Notes: a model not told the origin generated them from the letters alone. A DNA stretch of 64,000 nt from Ricinus communis (GCF_019578655.1 NC_063264.1:9279213-9343212), one strand, 5' to 3'. Counted from the stretch's first letter, positions 27,849-41,600 are shown. A program made the numbers and translations.

Positions 27849-30800
27849 AAATTGTCCTTTCCTTAGTTGAAATCCTATATGTATAAAATATGTATTTACT
27901 TTTGTTTAAGTCAATATGAAGTGTGTCCACCTCAAAAATCTATTTTTCTTTTGATATAAGACACTATGTTGGTTAGTGCTTGTCAATTTCTTTCTTCTTT
28001 TTGATGTCTCCATCTATTTAGTATTTCAGTCTTCTTAGGCTTTATTATTATTATTATTATTATTAAACTTTCAATAAAAAATATCTAAAATTTTCTGTGG
28101 CCATGGGAATTTGATTTATATATATAATTTTACAAAGGATGCATTTTGTGCACTGAAAATTTTGAAGCCCATTGCTTTTCTTTTCTTACTTCAAAATTTT
28201 GGTGAAAATTAAAAGAGTAAATTTGTGTTTCCCACACGTTTCTTGCGCAAATATTGGCTTTTTTCTGTTTATGCAAGACTGTAATTCTTTGTCTTGAGTC
28301 CATTATTATGTCCCAAAATGTCAAATACAATGTGATTTTCCTCAAAAAGTATCCATTTAGCTGCCCTATGTATTATAACTCCACCAACACAATATAGACT
28401 TTATATATTCTCCTCATATTGTTATAGTTGGACTAATAATATTTCATATTTAAATCCTCATATTATTATTTGTGTAGGATATTAAGGATTTTAGTTAACT
28501 GTATTTCACTCCCTAAATCTACTCAAAATTGTTTATATTATGTTTTGTATAAAAGATTATCGCAAGTTTTTATGAAAATTCATTTATAAATTCATATTTT
28601 ATGTTATAATTCTATCTCATTCAACCCTTTAAAATTTGAATTTTTCTATATTATATTTTAATAGATTTGATAGACTTTTTAAATTAAATCTAATTTTATG
28701 GGATTTTTTATTATAACTATGCTTATATATATATATTATTAATTATTGTTTTTAAATTTTTTATCTTTTAAATATATTAATTACATAGGAAGAGGCGTGT
28801 GTCTCGGCAAAAAATTTTTTACAAAGCTATAAGAAATTTTAATAGTTTATTTTTTTTAATAATTACACCTATCATATAGATGATTAGACTTTAATACTTC
28901 ACTTAATAATCATTACTTATGAATCAAGAAGGATGCCCTTTGAAATCGTTGGACGAACAATACATAGTCCCGGCTGATATATGAATTACTTTTATTATAC
29001 TCTTAATATTTAAACCGAAGAACAAAATTCTCTACAAAATGGAAGCTTTTTCTAATTCTGTAATTCAAATTCATCTCTCTGACTTTTTAAAATAATAATA
29101 AATATATAATTGTTACTGTTAATAATTCTGGAATAATTGGAAAAAGCTAACAGAGAAATATAATAACGCATCTCTATCACTATGAAGCTGTAAAGTAAAC
29201 ATCCTGACTTACGGCAAAGGTCAATATGATATTTTCCTTGACTATATTTTTCTTTCTTTATTATATATTATATGTATACGTACACCGCACGTAATTCATT
29301 CGGTTCCAACATACTTGAGAAAACAATTACACATTAGCATAAAAAGCTTTGCAGGAAATCTTTTTATCTTCTTCCTGAAAATTTCGAGTCATTTCACCAA
29401 GAAATTTAACACAAACAGGAGACCAAATTTACGTGATCAAAACGACGATTTTGACGTTGCCACTGAATGAGGTTTTCTTCATTGTCAACTTCCTTCAGGT
29501 GATGATTTTTTTTCTTTTTTCTTAATGGTTACAATCTGTGATTGTCGATTACCCATTTGTCTTTTCTTGCTTGTGTAATCAAAGCACACATGTCTGGAGC
29601 AAAAAAAGAAAAAGAAAACTGCTACTTTCTCTTCTCTTGAAAAAAATAAAATGTAAGGGTGATTTTCATGTTGTGCCAAATAAAAAAAATTCATTATGAT
29701 AAGATTTAGTGTTATATTTAATTTGTCCGATCAATTCAGGTGGTAGCTAATAGTTGATAGCTGATATAATAGTTGATAAATTAAGTTATTAATGGTTGTA
29801 TTGAATGACTATTTAAAGAGAGAATTTATTTTTTAATTTTTTTATTTTATTATCAAGCCTTCGTTTCGCACTATTATGGACATGAAAATAATGGAAAAAA
29901 TCGGATATTATTTTTAACAATATAAATTAATAAAAACTAACTTATAAAAATTTAAAAGTTCTAAAATATCGGCTAATTCTTAAGTTTTTAAACAACTATT
30001 AGTTGCACAAAACTCTCTCTTGCTCTATGTTTGGAAATAATTTTTGAGAAAAGAAAATAAGAGGATTGAGAGTTATTTTTTTTGTCTTTTTATTTCATTG
30101 AATAAAAAAATATAAGGAGAAAATGGATTAAATGTTATTTTATTACACTAATATTGATTGCACTTATATCTATTATTTTATTTTTAAAAATGTAATGGAA
30201 AGATAAATTTTAATATCTCCATTTGTTTTCTCTTCGCTAATCATCTCCTTCACCGTTATTATTAGAAAAAACCGTAAGAACACTAAATTTATTTTTTATT
30301 GTTTTATTTAAATATCAATATTTTTAATTTAAATAATTCAATTTTATATGAAATGATTAATATTTTTTTATATTTTTTATTTTATCCACTATCTTTTTAG
30401 TTTGTTTGTAATTTTTATAAAAAAATATAGCTAATTTGAATTAAATGTGTAAAAATTTGAATTAAAATATTTATAAATTAAAAAAACTAGATTAAACCCT
30501 AACAATAAAATCGATGAAATTGGACCTTTTTCTTATATAGTTTACCGTTTAACCCTTAGATCAAGGATAACTACGTCAAAATAATATTTTTCAAGTTATA
30601 ATTTTATCAAGTTATAATATTCTCATCGTAATAGAACTAATACTCCTAACATTATGATTATCTGCTCATTTTACTGCAATTAATTTGTTAATTAAATCAC
30701 ATTATTTGGAATGAATTATTTTCATATATTTAATAGAGAAAATTTGAAAAGATTAAAAGTTTAAATTTGTTTTGGAAAATTTAAATTATTATAGTAAATA

Positions 30801-32231
30801 ATAAAAGGAAAATTTTTAATTCTAATTTCACTCTTATTAATACTTTTTAGTTTAAGGGGAAGGGAAATAGATAGGGGTTTTAGTAGAGTACCATTACAAG
30901 TGTATTTTTTTTATAATAAAAAATTAATTGGTATTATTTTAAATAAATTATTAGTTATGAACAAAAAAGAATTTAGACTTTATTGCATTTTTTGAATTTA
31001 ATTTAAATCTTTTCAAAATTTTGATAACTTTAGCTATTATTTTTTTCCAGCTAGTTATTTGTTTCAACCAGACATGAATATATTGAATTACAAGCATAAG
31101 CTTGTGTTCCTTATTATATATCTTTTATAAGAAAAGAAAAACCTTTTTAATGCTTCCCGACCTTTTGCATTTCCTCTTTTCTTTTTCTCCCTCGTTTGTC
31201 TTTTCTCTTTTTGTTTTTATCATTTACTTATACCCCAATTACATTTCAATAAGAAGATAAACAAGTTATATTATCTTATCCTGTAACTAATTGAGAATTA
31301 AATTAGCTAAAATTATTAGAACCAAATTCTTTGGTACATGAAGAAAGGGGAAAATAGAATCCTTTTGTAAAAGGATAATGAGCCAGTTTGACATTGCCGT
31401 AAGTTACTTAATTTTTTAGAATTTGGAGTTTTTGTGTTTTTATTTTTATAATATTCTTTTAGAGTAAAAATGATTTACTTTAGAGATTGCAATTCGCCTT
31501 GTAATCTGATTCTTACGAGGCAGAGGATATATATCTCGCTACTACTGATGCGGTGGAGATATGTTTAAGCCATTCAGTTCCGTTTTCTTCCCGTAACTTA
31601 TTTCAAATTATATCTGAACTATTTTTATTTTTATTTATTATTTATTATTTATAAAATATAAATAAATAAATAAATAAATATAATTTTTGAAAAATATTTA
31701 AATATAATTTAAATCTTGATTTTTATTTCTTTCAATTATATTTAATAATAATTAAAATATTTAAAAATATATATAAAATAAATATATTAGGAAATCTAAA
31801 CCCACCCGGCTCCGTTTTAATATACTTTTTACATCTCGTACTCACTCGTTCCTTGACAGAGCGAACCATCCTACTTCGCTCCATTGTCATTTTAAACTTT
31901 TTTAAAACATTAAATTCAGAAAAGAAACTATGAAAGGATAAAAATCAAAAGTATGTGAGAATAAATAATTCCAAATTGACTTGAAATAACTTTCCAAGTA
32001 GTCCTCTTCGTTTTTCATTTTTTATTCCCAAATTAGTTACTCTAAAGCGGTCTTTATATAATCCTTGGAATAAATTAGCGTACAAGCCTTCAAATGACCA
32101 ATTCCCAAATATGAATTTCGTTCGACTTCTATATCAACTTTCTAATTTATTGAATGATTTCAAATTTAGATTGAAGCTGGTTTTTGTTAACTTAACTAAG
32201 TTCCTATCAAAAGGAAAAATTAACTTAGAAT
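27849..32231. other. AT-rich intergenic DNA with repeat fragments
   Basis: No gene is seen. There is a (TTA)n microsatellite at about 28041-28065. Around 29735-29790 the text GGTAGCTAATAGTTGATAG recalls the subterminal repeats of the hAT-like MITE at 25.3-25.9 kb and may be a fragment of a relative, with a possible other end near 29990-30030. The GC-richer patches near 31.5 and 31.8-31.9 kb look like decayed transposon sequence. Confidence 0.4.
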
Positions 32232-32700
32232 TGTAATACCCGACCTTACACTGATAGGTGAGGGCAACAGGAACTAACACTGTAGTTACGTATAGTAATT
32301 AACTGGCCAACATGATTCTATAATATATATCACATTAGGTAACTAGTACATTGGGATATCCAATTTTAAATATCAAATAGTAACACTTCAGTACCTTCAA
32401 GAATTTGTGAACTTGAGTTATAAAATAAATGTGATAAAATAATTTGAAAGGCCCATCGGCAAGTATAACAAAACATTATACAGTTCCAAAATAATAATAA
32501 AAATATTAACTAATATTGCTAGCCCAACCTCCACTAAAGCTGAGTTTCAAAGAAGTGAAAATTGGCACAATGCTCAAAAGGAGATCTACTACTGCATAGC
32601 AGAAGCATATGAAAATGTTAGAAAACGAAAACGATAAGTAAAGAACTCGGTGAGAGAATAAACAAATGACAAAGAAAGAATAGACAAAGAATTATCTATT
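32232..32700 (+). mobile_element. Probable LTR-retroelement remnant starting TGTAATACCCG
   Basis: TGTAATACCCG is a common start of plant Ty3-gypsy LTRs. The following several hundred bases are less AT-rich than their surroundings and read like LTR text, including the segment around GAACTCGGTGAGAGAATAAA. No coding domain, matching second LTR or certain 3' end was found. This is a low-confidence call from general resemblance. Confidence 0.3.
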
Positions 32701-32818
32701 TTGCTAAATATTTAAAAAAAACCACAAATATCAACCTACTTGAATAACCTGTTTGGGGATGAAATCATATAATAATCCACTATATATTTGATTCCAGTCA
32801 TATTAGTAGTGACACTTA

Positions 32819-32823
32819 TAATA

Positions 32824-32868
<45 letters not shown>
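32819..32868. repeat. (AAT)n microsatellite
   Basis: A long trinucleotide run. On the minus strand it produces a spurious poly-isoleucine reading frame (32736-32918), which is not a gene. Confidence 0.95.
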
Positions 32869-33339
32869 GTATTAACATCGATAATAATAGTGTAAATAAT
32901 TAGACTCAAGTCGATCACCTGAGGGGGTTTAGGAGGCCTTGTTGGTTTGTATCAAGGAATTTTATGAAACTTGTAGATTTTATTTAAATTTATTGTTTGA
33001 AAATAAAAAACTTTGTTTAAATCAATAGATCTTAGAAAATTTCTTACCCTTCAAAATATTTTATTTTTTGGATTTTAATTTTCTATTCAAGAGGTAGAAA
33101 ATCTTAAAATTCATCATTTTAAAAGAATAATAGATCATTATAATACTTTTTTATTCCAATATTATCCCTAATAAATTTATATTTCGAAGTTATTTTTCAC
33201 TTTGAAAAAAAATATTTATTTATTATTTTTATATTTAACTCAAACAATAAAATTCTTAAAAAGTATAAATTTTGAGTGAATTCTAGAATTCTTTAACTCA
33301 AACAAGGCTTAATAACCTTTTTTTTTTTAACTAAAGTAA

Positions 33340-33430
33340 GAAAAATTACACAAACATCTCTCTGTAGTGATACTCGACATAGTTATAAAAGATCTTGGTC
33401 CCAAGCCAGTTGGAAATAGAAATGAATTAT
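33340..33430. repeat. Left part of an interspersed repeat split by the solo LTR
   Basis: The text around GGTCCCAAGCCAGTTGGAAA up to ATTAT lines up with 58830-58880, and the sequence after the LTR (34733 on) continues the same alignment. The solo LTR therefore inserted into a pre-existing copy of this repeat. Confidence 0.5.
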
Positions 33431-34732
33431 TGATGTGTCTAATTTAGTACTTGCAAATATACGAACGTTCCTATAGTAATGGTAAGTTCACCATGAGGTC
33501 GATTTCTCAAGGAACTATGAGGCCACTTATTATAAAAACTAATTATCAATACAAAATAATAAAAGTAAATCTAAACACTTTAAATCAATATTTTTAAGAG
33601 GAATAGTATTCATAAAATAAAGTAACCAAACAATAAATAAATATGCAATGCAAATGCTTATGATTTAAACTATATGTTAAAGATAATATTTAGTCTAGCC
33701 ATTTACTTAGTAATCTCCTTGTTTTACTTTAAGCCTATATCTAATGGATGAGATGGTAATATGCCTTTTTCCTAAGTCACTCAAGCTAATGATGCAACCT
33801 AGTTTTCTTATACCAACATATATTAAAGTAAAGATGATGTTTCTAATACTTTTAACCTAAAGATTTTCATAACAAATATTACTACTAAATTGATATGATG
33901 GTCAACCAATAATAATAGATGAGATTAATATATATATATTTGAAGATAAAGAAATCATTCATTAAATAAATAAATAACAAGATTCATACAAAAGTGAAAA
34001 GGCTAAACTAAACACTTATAAAAACTAGCCTAACATATTTAACCCAAAGATCATGGTATTAAATAGAAAGACATAAAACAATAAAGTAAAAGCCCCATCG
34101 AGAATTTCTTCGAGTAGGAAGATGATTGGTCCTCATTCTCCACTTCTTGAAAAGCTCCTTAGATCATAAAAAAGAGTAATGAAAACTAAACTAAAGTATT
34201 TATGGAAGAACTGTAGAGAATTATGGAGAGAATAATAGTGGGCAGGTGTAGAGAGCGGATAGAACAAAACTCTCATCCCCTCTAGAATTAGGTTTTTCAG
34301 AGATATATATAGAGAATGGTCCTTCTCTAAATTAGTCTCTCTAGAAATGTATACCTAATATAAGTTTATCTAATAGATAAGACTTTAAGTATTTTTATCT
34401 CCACCAAATACTATTCCATAAATAATTCTTGACATAAATTCTAATAATTATACAAAATGACTAAAGTGCCTCTTGGACCTTATAATCTTTGGCTAGGCCT
34501 TGCAAATAGCAGTCCATGCATCTTAATCTTAGGCCTTAATATGAACATATCCAATTAAGCTCATTTTCTAGTATTTAACTCCATATTTTTCTCTTTTGGC
34601 TAATATTACCTGAAAATAGACAATTAAGCTTAAATGAATTAAAAATATATATTTTCACCATATTATATATAAAAATATATCATTAAAACTCTAAAATATC
34701 CTTAAATATCTATATATAATTTGGACCGATCA
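33431..34732. mobile_element. Solo LTR of a retrotransposon, with 5-bp target duplication
   Basis: The element begins TGATGTGTC and ends GGACCGATCA, so the canonical TG...CA termini with short inverted TGAT/ATCA ends are present. It is flanked by the direct repeat ATTAT at 33426-33430 and 34733-34737. Its length is 1302 bp. The interior contains text I associate with dispersed plant gypsy LTRs (around TAGTACTTGCAAATATACG and GAGGTCGATTTCTCAAGG). There is no internal coding domain and no second LTR, which indicates LTR-LTR recombination. The orientation of the parent element is not certain. Confidence 0.75.
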
Positions 34733-34925
34733 ATTATATATTATAATAAATTATAAATTTTTTAAGTCTCATTTTAAAAAAATATTTCTCTATATAGTAA
34801 TATTTGTATATAATTTTTTTCTAAAGAATATCATATTATACTTTATCTTAATATATTATTATTTTATCTCATTAATTTTATTTATATAATATAAAAAATT
34901 ATTAACATTACCTTATTAAGATTTC
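34733..34925. repeat. Right part of the interspersed repeat split by the solo LTR
   Basis: The sequence from AATAAATTATAAATTTTTTA through the CTATATAGTAATATTTGTAT region parallels 58875-59075 in the same orientation. Both copies are non-coding and AT-rich. Confidence 0.55.
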
Positions 34926-36183
34926 AAAAAAGAATTTTCCAGAACACGTCACTTAAAAAGTAATGGAAGGGGTATGGTAACTAATCCCTAATTAAGTAGT
35001 ATTCTTTTTATTCGACTTAATTAAGTACTATTGGATGTTTGCGTTTTTGTGCTTAAACTTGCTTCGGAAACATCAATTAGCACTTCTTCCTTTTCTTGTT
35101 TACCAAGACACTGTTGTCCATCGTTTCATACTAATCGTTCCTTCTTCAAATAAAAAAAAAACTAATTATCTATCATTCTTATATAAAAATATTAATTATT
35201 TATTACTTTTATATATCCAATAATAACATTAACTTTTTCTATTTTAAAAAAATTTATTCTAAATTAATTTAATTTAACTAGTTTTTTATAATTAAACAAT
35301 TAAATATTTTTTTAATCTAAATGAATTATTAAAAAATGGCTGTTAATATAAAATAGATAAAGTTATTATTATTGTAAACCATAAAAAAAGAAAACCTTTT
35401 TTTATTTATATAAAAATATATTTACCTATTAGCAATATTGATTTACATTATTGTCTATCTATACATCTATTAGTCAGATGAGTGTCAATTATATATAACG
35501 TTCAAAATGTATTATATAACTTATATACATATCTTATGTTTAAAAATAATGATAATAATGACTGTAGTATTTAATAAATACTTTTATTAATAAAATATAA
35601 TTTATTATAATTTTAATTTATAATATAAGCTTTATAGTTTGCAATGATTATGTTCTTTTATTGATTTATTAATTAATGTTGTATATATAATTCACATAAT
35701 ATATGAGTTGTGTGAAAATTGCATATATAAGAGTAAGCAATTAATCTAATTTATCTAAGAAAATAGTGGGAGAAAGCAAAACAAAGATAAAGAGGGTGAA
35801 ATGGCAATAGCACATTTGCACATTGCAAGTGGATGCTGAGCTGGCATTGTTTGATTGGCGATACTTCCATTGATAATATATTTTTCTTTTATATGATTAA
35901 TTGAACTGAAAAGCAAAAAAAATATTAAAAACAAAAAGATAACGATTTAGAGTTATTTTTTAATAAACAAAAAGAACGGAATTATAAAATAAAAACCCCA
36001 TCAAATTAGTAAAGCAAAATTATTTAAAAAAAAAAAGGGGAAAAATTCAAAATCAAGAAGACCTTTCCTTTGTCTAATCACTTCATCATCTGCTTGCATA
36101 GAAATGTCAACCACCAAAGTTCCGGTTAGTTCTTTGATTGGCACACCACAGCACAAAACCCAAATAGTTTTCTTTTTTCTAAC
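34926..36183. other. Distal upstream region of the bHLH gene
   Basis: AT-rich, with no gene seen. The small plus-strand frame at 35035-35223 has no family resemblance. Around 35790-35870 the sequence is somewhat less AT-rich and could contain upstream regulatory sites, but no motif is decisive. Confidence 0.4.
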
Positions 36184-36190
36184 TATAAAT
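36184..36190 (+). promoter_or_regulatory. TATA box of the bHLH gene
   Basis: TATAAAT in the context CTATAAATACCC lies about 195 bp upstream of the start codon. A start of transcription near 36215-36222 would give a leader of about 165 nt. That leader is rich in CAA/AAG, has no ATG, and ends in GCAGCCATGG, a strong initiation context. Confidence 0.7.
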
Positions 36191-36384
36191 ACCCTTAAGA
36201 TGCAGCGAACCGTCTTCTATCATTTTGAGTAACCACACAAAAGCCAAAGCCAAAACCAAACAATCTTCAAGAAACCTCAAGAATCTTTTAACAACTACAG
36301 CAATAACCGCAAAAAAGAAAAGAAAAAATAACCATCAACATAGCTACTGTAAAGCAGCTTCAGTTTCAGCTTTTAGCAGCAGCC

Positions 36385-38637
36385 ATGGCGGATGACTTTA
36401 ACACAAGCACTAACTGGTGGGATTCATCAAGAGCGAGGTTTGACAGTACAGGATCATCTTCTTCATCTTCAGGGCAGCTTAATAGTTTAGGAGGCAGCTT
36501 TAATATTGCTGCTAATTGGCCATCTGAAATGGTTGATGTTAAAGCAAGATCTTCTATAGAGTCTGCATCTGTTTCTGATAGTTCTGTTGTTTTTCATGAT
36601 ACCCAAAAGCTGCAACATGGTCAAGATTCTTCTAGTGGTGACCACTTGCAAGTCATGGCGCTAGGCCTTTCTTCTTCACATGCCATCGATTGGAACCAAA
36701 CCTTACTGTAAGTTCCACTTCCAACCCTATAATAAAATTTACTTTCTTGCTTGACAAGATTTTATGGTTGAATTTTGTTGATGGCTTGTTTATTGCAGTC
36801 GCGGCGATAAGCATGAGAGCAGCTTCCGCTCGATGCTGCAAGAGAATTTGAATTCAAGTACGAGTTATAATCAGCAAGAGACTGGGATTGGAGGATCATC
36901 TCAAGTGCAGTGGAGAGAGAGGGTTTTTTCTGGGGTTAGCGGCGGCGGCGGCGGCAATTCTTCGATGAATGAGTTCAATAAACAAATGAATCCGCGGGGA
37001 TTTTCTTTAGATCAATCGCAGTTTAGTCCTCATGGAAGTTCAAGTGATAGCACTGTAACATGTCAGGGATTGAAAACCAGTTTCCAGATGGAATCAGCAG
37101 CTATTTATGGCAGCCCTTCAACTATGCTACAAAGGCTATTAGGATCTGATAATCAACACCATCAGCATCAACAACAGCAACAGCAACAGCCGTCTTTCGA
37201 GAATCGATCCATGAACTATCCTTATGGAGCAAACTATTGCATTACTAGTAATGAATTAGTCCCTTCTTGGTCTAAAGTGCCTCAATTCTTAAGAAATTCA
37301 CCTCCTAAACAATCTCCTCAAAGCCAATTACACTTCTCTAATAACGCCCCTTTCTGGAATGCATCTGCAAGTTCCATGAATGATGTTTGTCCGAGCTTTT
37401 TCCCTCCTTTGCAACAGCAATTTCCTACATCTAGTTATGAAGAAAAACCAAAGGTATATAAAAATACGTACATGTATGTCTACATAAATGTCGTATGATA
37501 ATATGGAAAAATAAACATTAGATATAACAATTATATACATGTATCTCTATAAACGTAACAAGAACACACCTTCAAGCTTTTGGTTCACTCATTTCCCAGC
37601 AGAATATATCTGAAGTACGGGAATCAAGTAGTACTACAACAGTGAAGAAAAGTGGAAGTGAAACAGCAACAAAAAGGCCTCGAAATGAAACAGCATCAAC
37701 TGTGCCAGCCTTTAAGGTATTAATTTGGCAAGATCATGATATTGAATTAATGATATACTGCCATATATATATTTAATTCTTGAAAGAAAAAAATTTATAG
37801 ATGAGAATTCTTTTGCAACTTTGATATCTCTTATAGGTGAGGAAAGAGAAGATGGGGGACAGAATCACTGCACTTCAACAATTGGTTTCGCCTTTCGGAA
37901 AGGTAAATATATTTTCTCAAATGCTTTTCTTTGCTTCTCTTTTCCTCTTTTCCCCTTAATTTCTTTATACTTTCACAATAAAGATTCAATATACAGTGAT
38001 GTATGATTCATTTTACATTCTTGATGAAAGCTATGATGATTCTTTCTTTTCTTTTCTTTTCTTTCTCTTTCTTTTGGGTTGCTTTTTGATCATGTTATTG
38101 TGTTTGTGTCAGACTGATACAGCCTCAGTGCTCTCTGAAGCTATTGAGTATATCAAATTCCTCCATGAGCAAGTCACTGTAAGTTTCTCTTTTTCGGGAT
38201 CCATCTATCTAATCTTGCAATTTCGTGGTATCAATTTTAATAATTATACAAAGTTAATCGATCCCTTCTTTATATAGACAATGCATCCATTTCTGAAAAA
38301 AGAAAATGCTTTCTTTATCAGGTACTAAGCACCCCATACATGAAAAGTGGAGCTCCCATACACCACCAGCAGGTAAAAGAAAATATTCTTCTTGTACCCT
38401 TCCTGCTATATAATTATGTGCGTACATATATTAATTACTTTTGCTTAAGTACTTAAAAATGTACTGTTTTGTCTTAATATGTAGAGTTCTGACAAGTCCA
38501 AGGATCCTGAAGGACAAAAACAAGCTGATCTTAGGAGCCGAGGGCTATGTTTAGTACCAGTTTCCATCACTTTTCCAGTAACTCATGAGACCACAGTTGA
38601 TTATTGGACCCCTACATTTGGAGGAACATTCAGATGA
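36385..38637 (+). CDS. bHLH123: Atypical bHLH transcription factor, bHLH123/bHLH112 group
   Basis: Seven coding exons: 36385-36707, 36799-37453, 37600-37716, 37837-37902, 38113-38178, 38322-38372 and 38485-38637. They total 1431 nt, giving 476 residues, and all introns are GT-AG. The N-terminus MADDFNTSTNWWDSSRARF and the C-terminus GLCLVPVSITFPV...YWTPTFGG are signatures of this bHLH group. The bHLH lies at about residues 351-413 and is split by introns at FK/VRKEK and FGK/TDTASVL. Helix 1 reads VRKEKMGDRITALQQLV and helix 2 TDTASVLSEAIEYIKFLHEQV. The basic region has KRPR but lacks the His-Glu-Arg residues that read an E-box, which is normal for this subgroup and implies altered or partner-dependent DNA binding. 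Low-complexity segments are Ser-rich (24-29), Gly-rich (156-160) and His/Gln-rich (227-238). The expected role is nuclear regulation; related Arabidopsis bHLH112 is linked to stress responses. The symbol is by resemblance. Confidence 0.92.
37596..37602 (+). promoter_or_regulatory. NAGNAG tandem splice acceptor, exon 3 of the bHLH gene
   Basis: The acceptor reads CCAGCAG. Use of the first AG (37598-37599) includes one glutamine codon, and use of the second (37601-37602) omits it. Both keep frame. Confidence 0.7.
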
Positions 38638-41600
38638 ATGGAAAGAGAAATGGGTTGAAATTCGAGCACGGGCTAATGAAGCTAAGCTAGGAATCAGACT
38701 CTACGCAAACTAGCTGGCGATCGAGTAGTCTATATAATGCATAACCTTATCAAAAAAAAAAAAAAAAAAGAAACCCTAGCCAAGTTGGAGAAGAAATGAT
38801 AAGGTTATGAATTTCACCGTAAAGAAGATGAAACAACACACACTGACGCACAAACTGGCTCAAAGATGTCCTCTCGGTTCGGATTTTTATTTTTTTTTAT
38901 AAAAAAGGAAAGGGAAAGAAAGGAAGAAAACACAGCAGCCTCACGTAGTTAAAATATGTCAAAAAAAGAAAAAAAAATCAAAGGAGTTTCAGAAGAGAAG
39001 AAAATGGCGAAAAGAGAAAGAAATGACAAATTCAAAGGTACATGGTAAGGGTAGTAGTGTTGGGTCAGCTACAGGCAAAATGATGCTGGTTGGCCAATAT
39101 AGGGACCAATATTTGGAAGCATATTAATTGTTGTAATAATTGAAGAATTATATGATTAAAAACGTGGGTTAGAGAATGAGAATAGGTGCTGATTTTTTTT
39201 AATTATTATTATTAATTAGTGGAAAGTGTTGAAAGATTAGTTTATAAAGTATTTAAAGTAGATAATTAACATTTGTTTTCTGTTAATTTAATGAAATTAG
39301 CAGTACTATGTAATGTAGTTGAATTTATTAGAAGAAGAAGAAGATTTATAAAGGAGCTTTTTGAGGTTTGTGTAGGCAGCTAGAAAAAGATTGTGAAGAA
39401 TAGAGAGGTGGGTCTAATGGCTTTTTGATTAAGAGAAAGGGAAGAAAAGAAAGAAAAAAAAAAAGAAGAATTGAAAGGAATAATTGATATCCTGAAATGG
39501 GGAGTGAGAGTGGGGATGTCATTTGATTGGAAATCTCACTTTTCATTTGTTTATGTGTTTGGAATATTGTTAGTGGAAGTCAGAGGCTGGCCCAATGCCC
39601 TTTCTTATTCTTATTTATTTATTTATTTTTTTCTATTGCTATTGATTTTCTTTCTTAAGAAAAATATATATTAAATATATGTGGGTATATATTTTTATTT
39701 TTATTTATAATTTGGAATATTAGAGAGGTATGGTAAGTGCAGATGCTATCAGGTTCTGCTTTTTTATGCTTTTAATCGAATGGTCACATTGAGGAGCTTC
39801 CATTGGAAGGTATACAGAAGCCAAACCCCTCACTCTCTCTCTCTCTTGTTGAATTTTTAATCTTTCTAAACCATTGGTACCTTTATGCTCAATGGGTTCC
39901 TGAAAACTACATATGATTTTTTTTTCCCATTCCTTAACTGTTTAAGTATATTATAGTTATGCATGCTTAACCATATTTCTATTCTACAAATTTGAAACAT
40001 ACTTATAATATATAAATTGCCTAATGAAAAAATATATTTTTCCTTTTTTATAATAATTAAATAGAAGAAAATATTACATATTTCAACTATTTCTATTCCA
40101 ATTTTTATCCACCTAATGTGATCTATTATACTTTCACTAAATTATTCCTTAATGTTTTAAGATTAAGCAGTAGTTATATAAAAATATTATGTGCCATATC
40201 AGGTGAGCAAGAAATGAGATAAAAATAGATAGATCATATAGCATTTTTTTAAATTAATTGAATATGTATGAATGAGAAAAAAAAATAATATCACTCAAAA
40301 ATTTAAAATTGTCATAAGTGGCGATTTTCCCCTAATTTGTTGTTTTAAGTCCAAATCACCCTGAAAATCAACTATTTTCTTTAGAGCCATTGATAGAATT
40401 TAGAAGTACATCGTGAAACAAAAATAAAATATAATAATTACATTCAAAAAATACATAAAAATAAATTTTCGACCGTGTTGATGAAAAACTCATTCATAAT
40501 CAGTGAAGATCACTAGACTTGAATTAGACTTTTTAATTTTTAAATAAACACGGCTGTATAAATATCACCGATAATATTTCTATTACTTCTAAAAGAAAAA
40601 GATTGAAAAGATCTACACGTTTGATGGGAATGAATAAAACTATCATTAAAAAAATACTCATATATTCTTATTCTAAATATTAATTTGATTACATAAAAAC
40701 TAAATAAATTAAATTTTTAAAATAAAAAAGATCACATAGAAACAAGATATAAAGAGAGAAAAGAGAAAAAATATGGAGGTAGTCTAAATAAAATCAACAA
40801 AAAGTAACACTAAATTTTCAAGATTTATAATAAAAAGCAGTTTTTATTTCTGTCTCAACTTCTAATGAGAAATATAATTATCCACTTTGTCTAGAATTCT
40901 TCTGAACACCCTGAAATCAGCTTCTTAATGTAATGAGGAATGCTAGTCATAAAATATTTACTTTTTTATTAGTCTATTTTATCTAACTTTTTAATCTAAT
41001 AACTTGCTATCTATTTAATAAATTAAGCTAATTTTTCCATAATGAATAAAAATAAAAATAACTTTATTTACTAACTAAAAAGCAGAGTGTTGTGCTTTGA
41101 TTTTTTTTCTTTTTCTTCAATAAGTTGTTGCTAATATTGCTTTTTTAGTTTGATGTTTAAAAGAATAGGCATTTTTTTCCTTTTCCATTGATGACAGATA
41201 ATATGTTTCTATTTGTTTGCGAAATAAAAAGATTTGAAGTTTAATTTTTCTTTTTTCAGTTTTCTTTTTCAAATTCATTTAAAATAAGTTTGATATTGTA
41301 TTTGAATTTTAATGTTTAATTACCATGACTAGCTAGCAACTAATAGCTGATTAATAATTATATTTAATACAATTATCTGTAGCTACAGTTTATATATTTA
41401 ATTATCAATTGAGATATATGTTAATTGTTATTTTAAGTAAAATGTTATATTTATAATTACCTTTAAGAAATTTTATATACTAATATTTAATAATATATAT
41501 ATATATATATAACCTATTATCAGTATATAATTATTTTAAATTTATCTTTATTGCAATATAGTTGATTCAGTGAAGAAATAAAAATAAAAAGTAATAATGA

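Noticed and set aside
32736..32918. Poly-isoleucine minus-strand frame
   Set aside because: A translation of the (AAT)n microsatellite.
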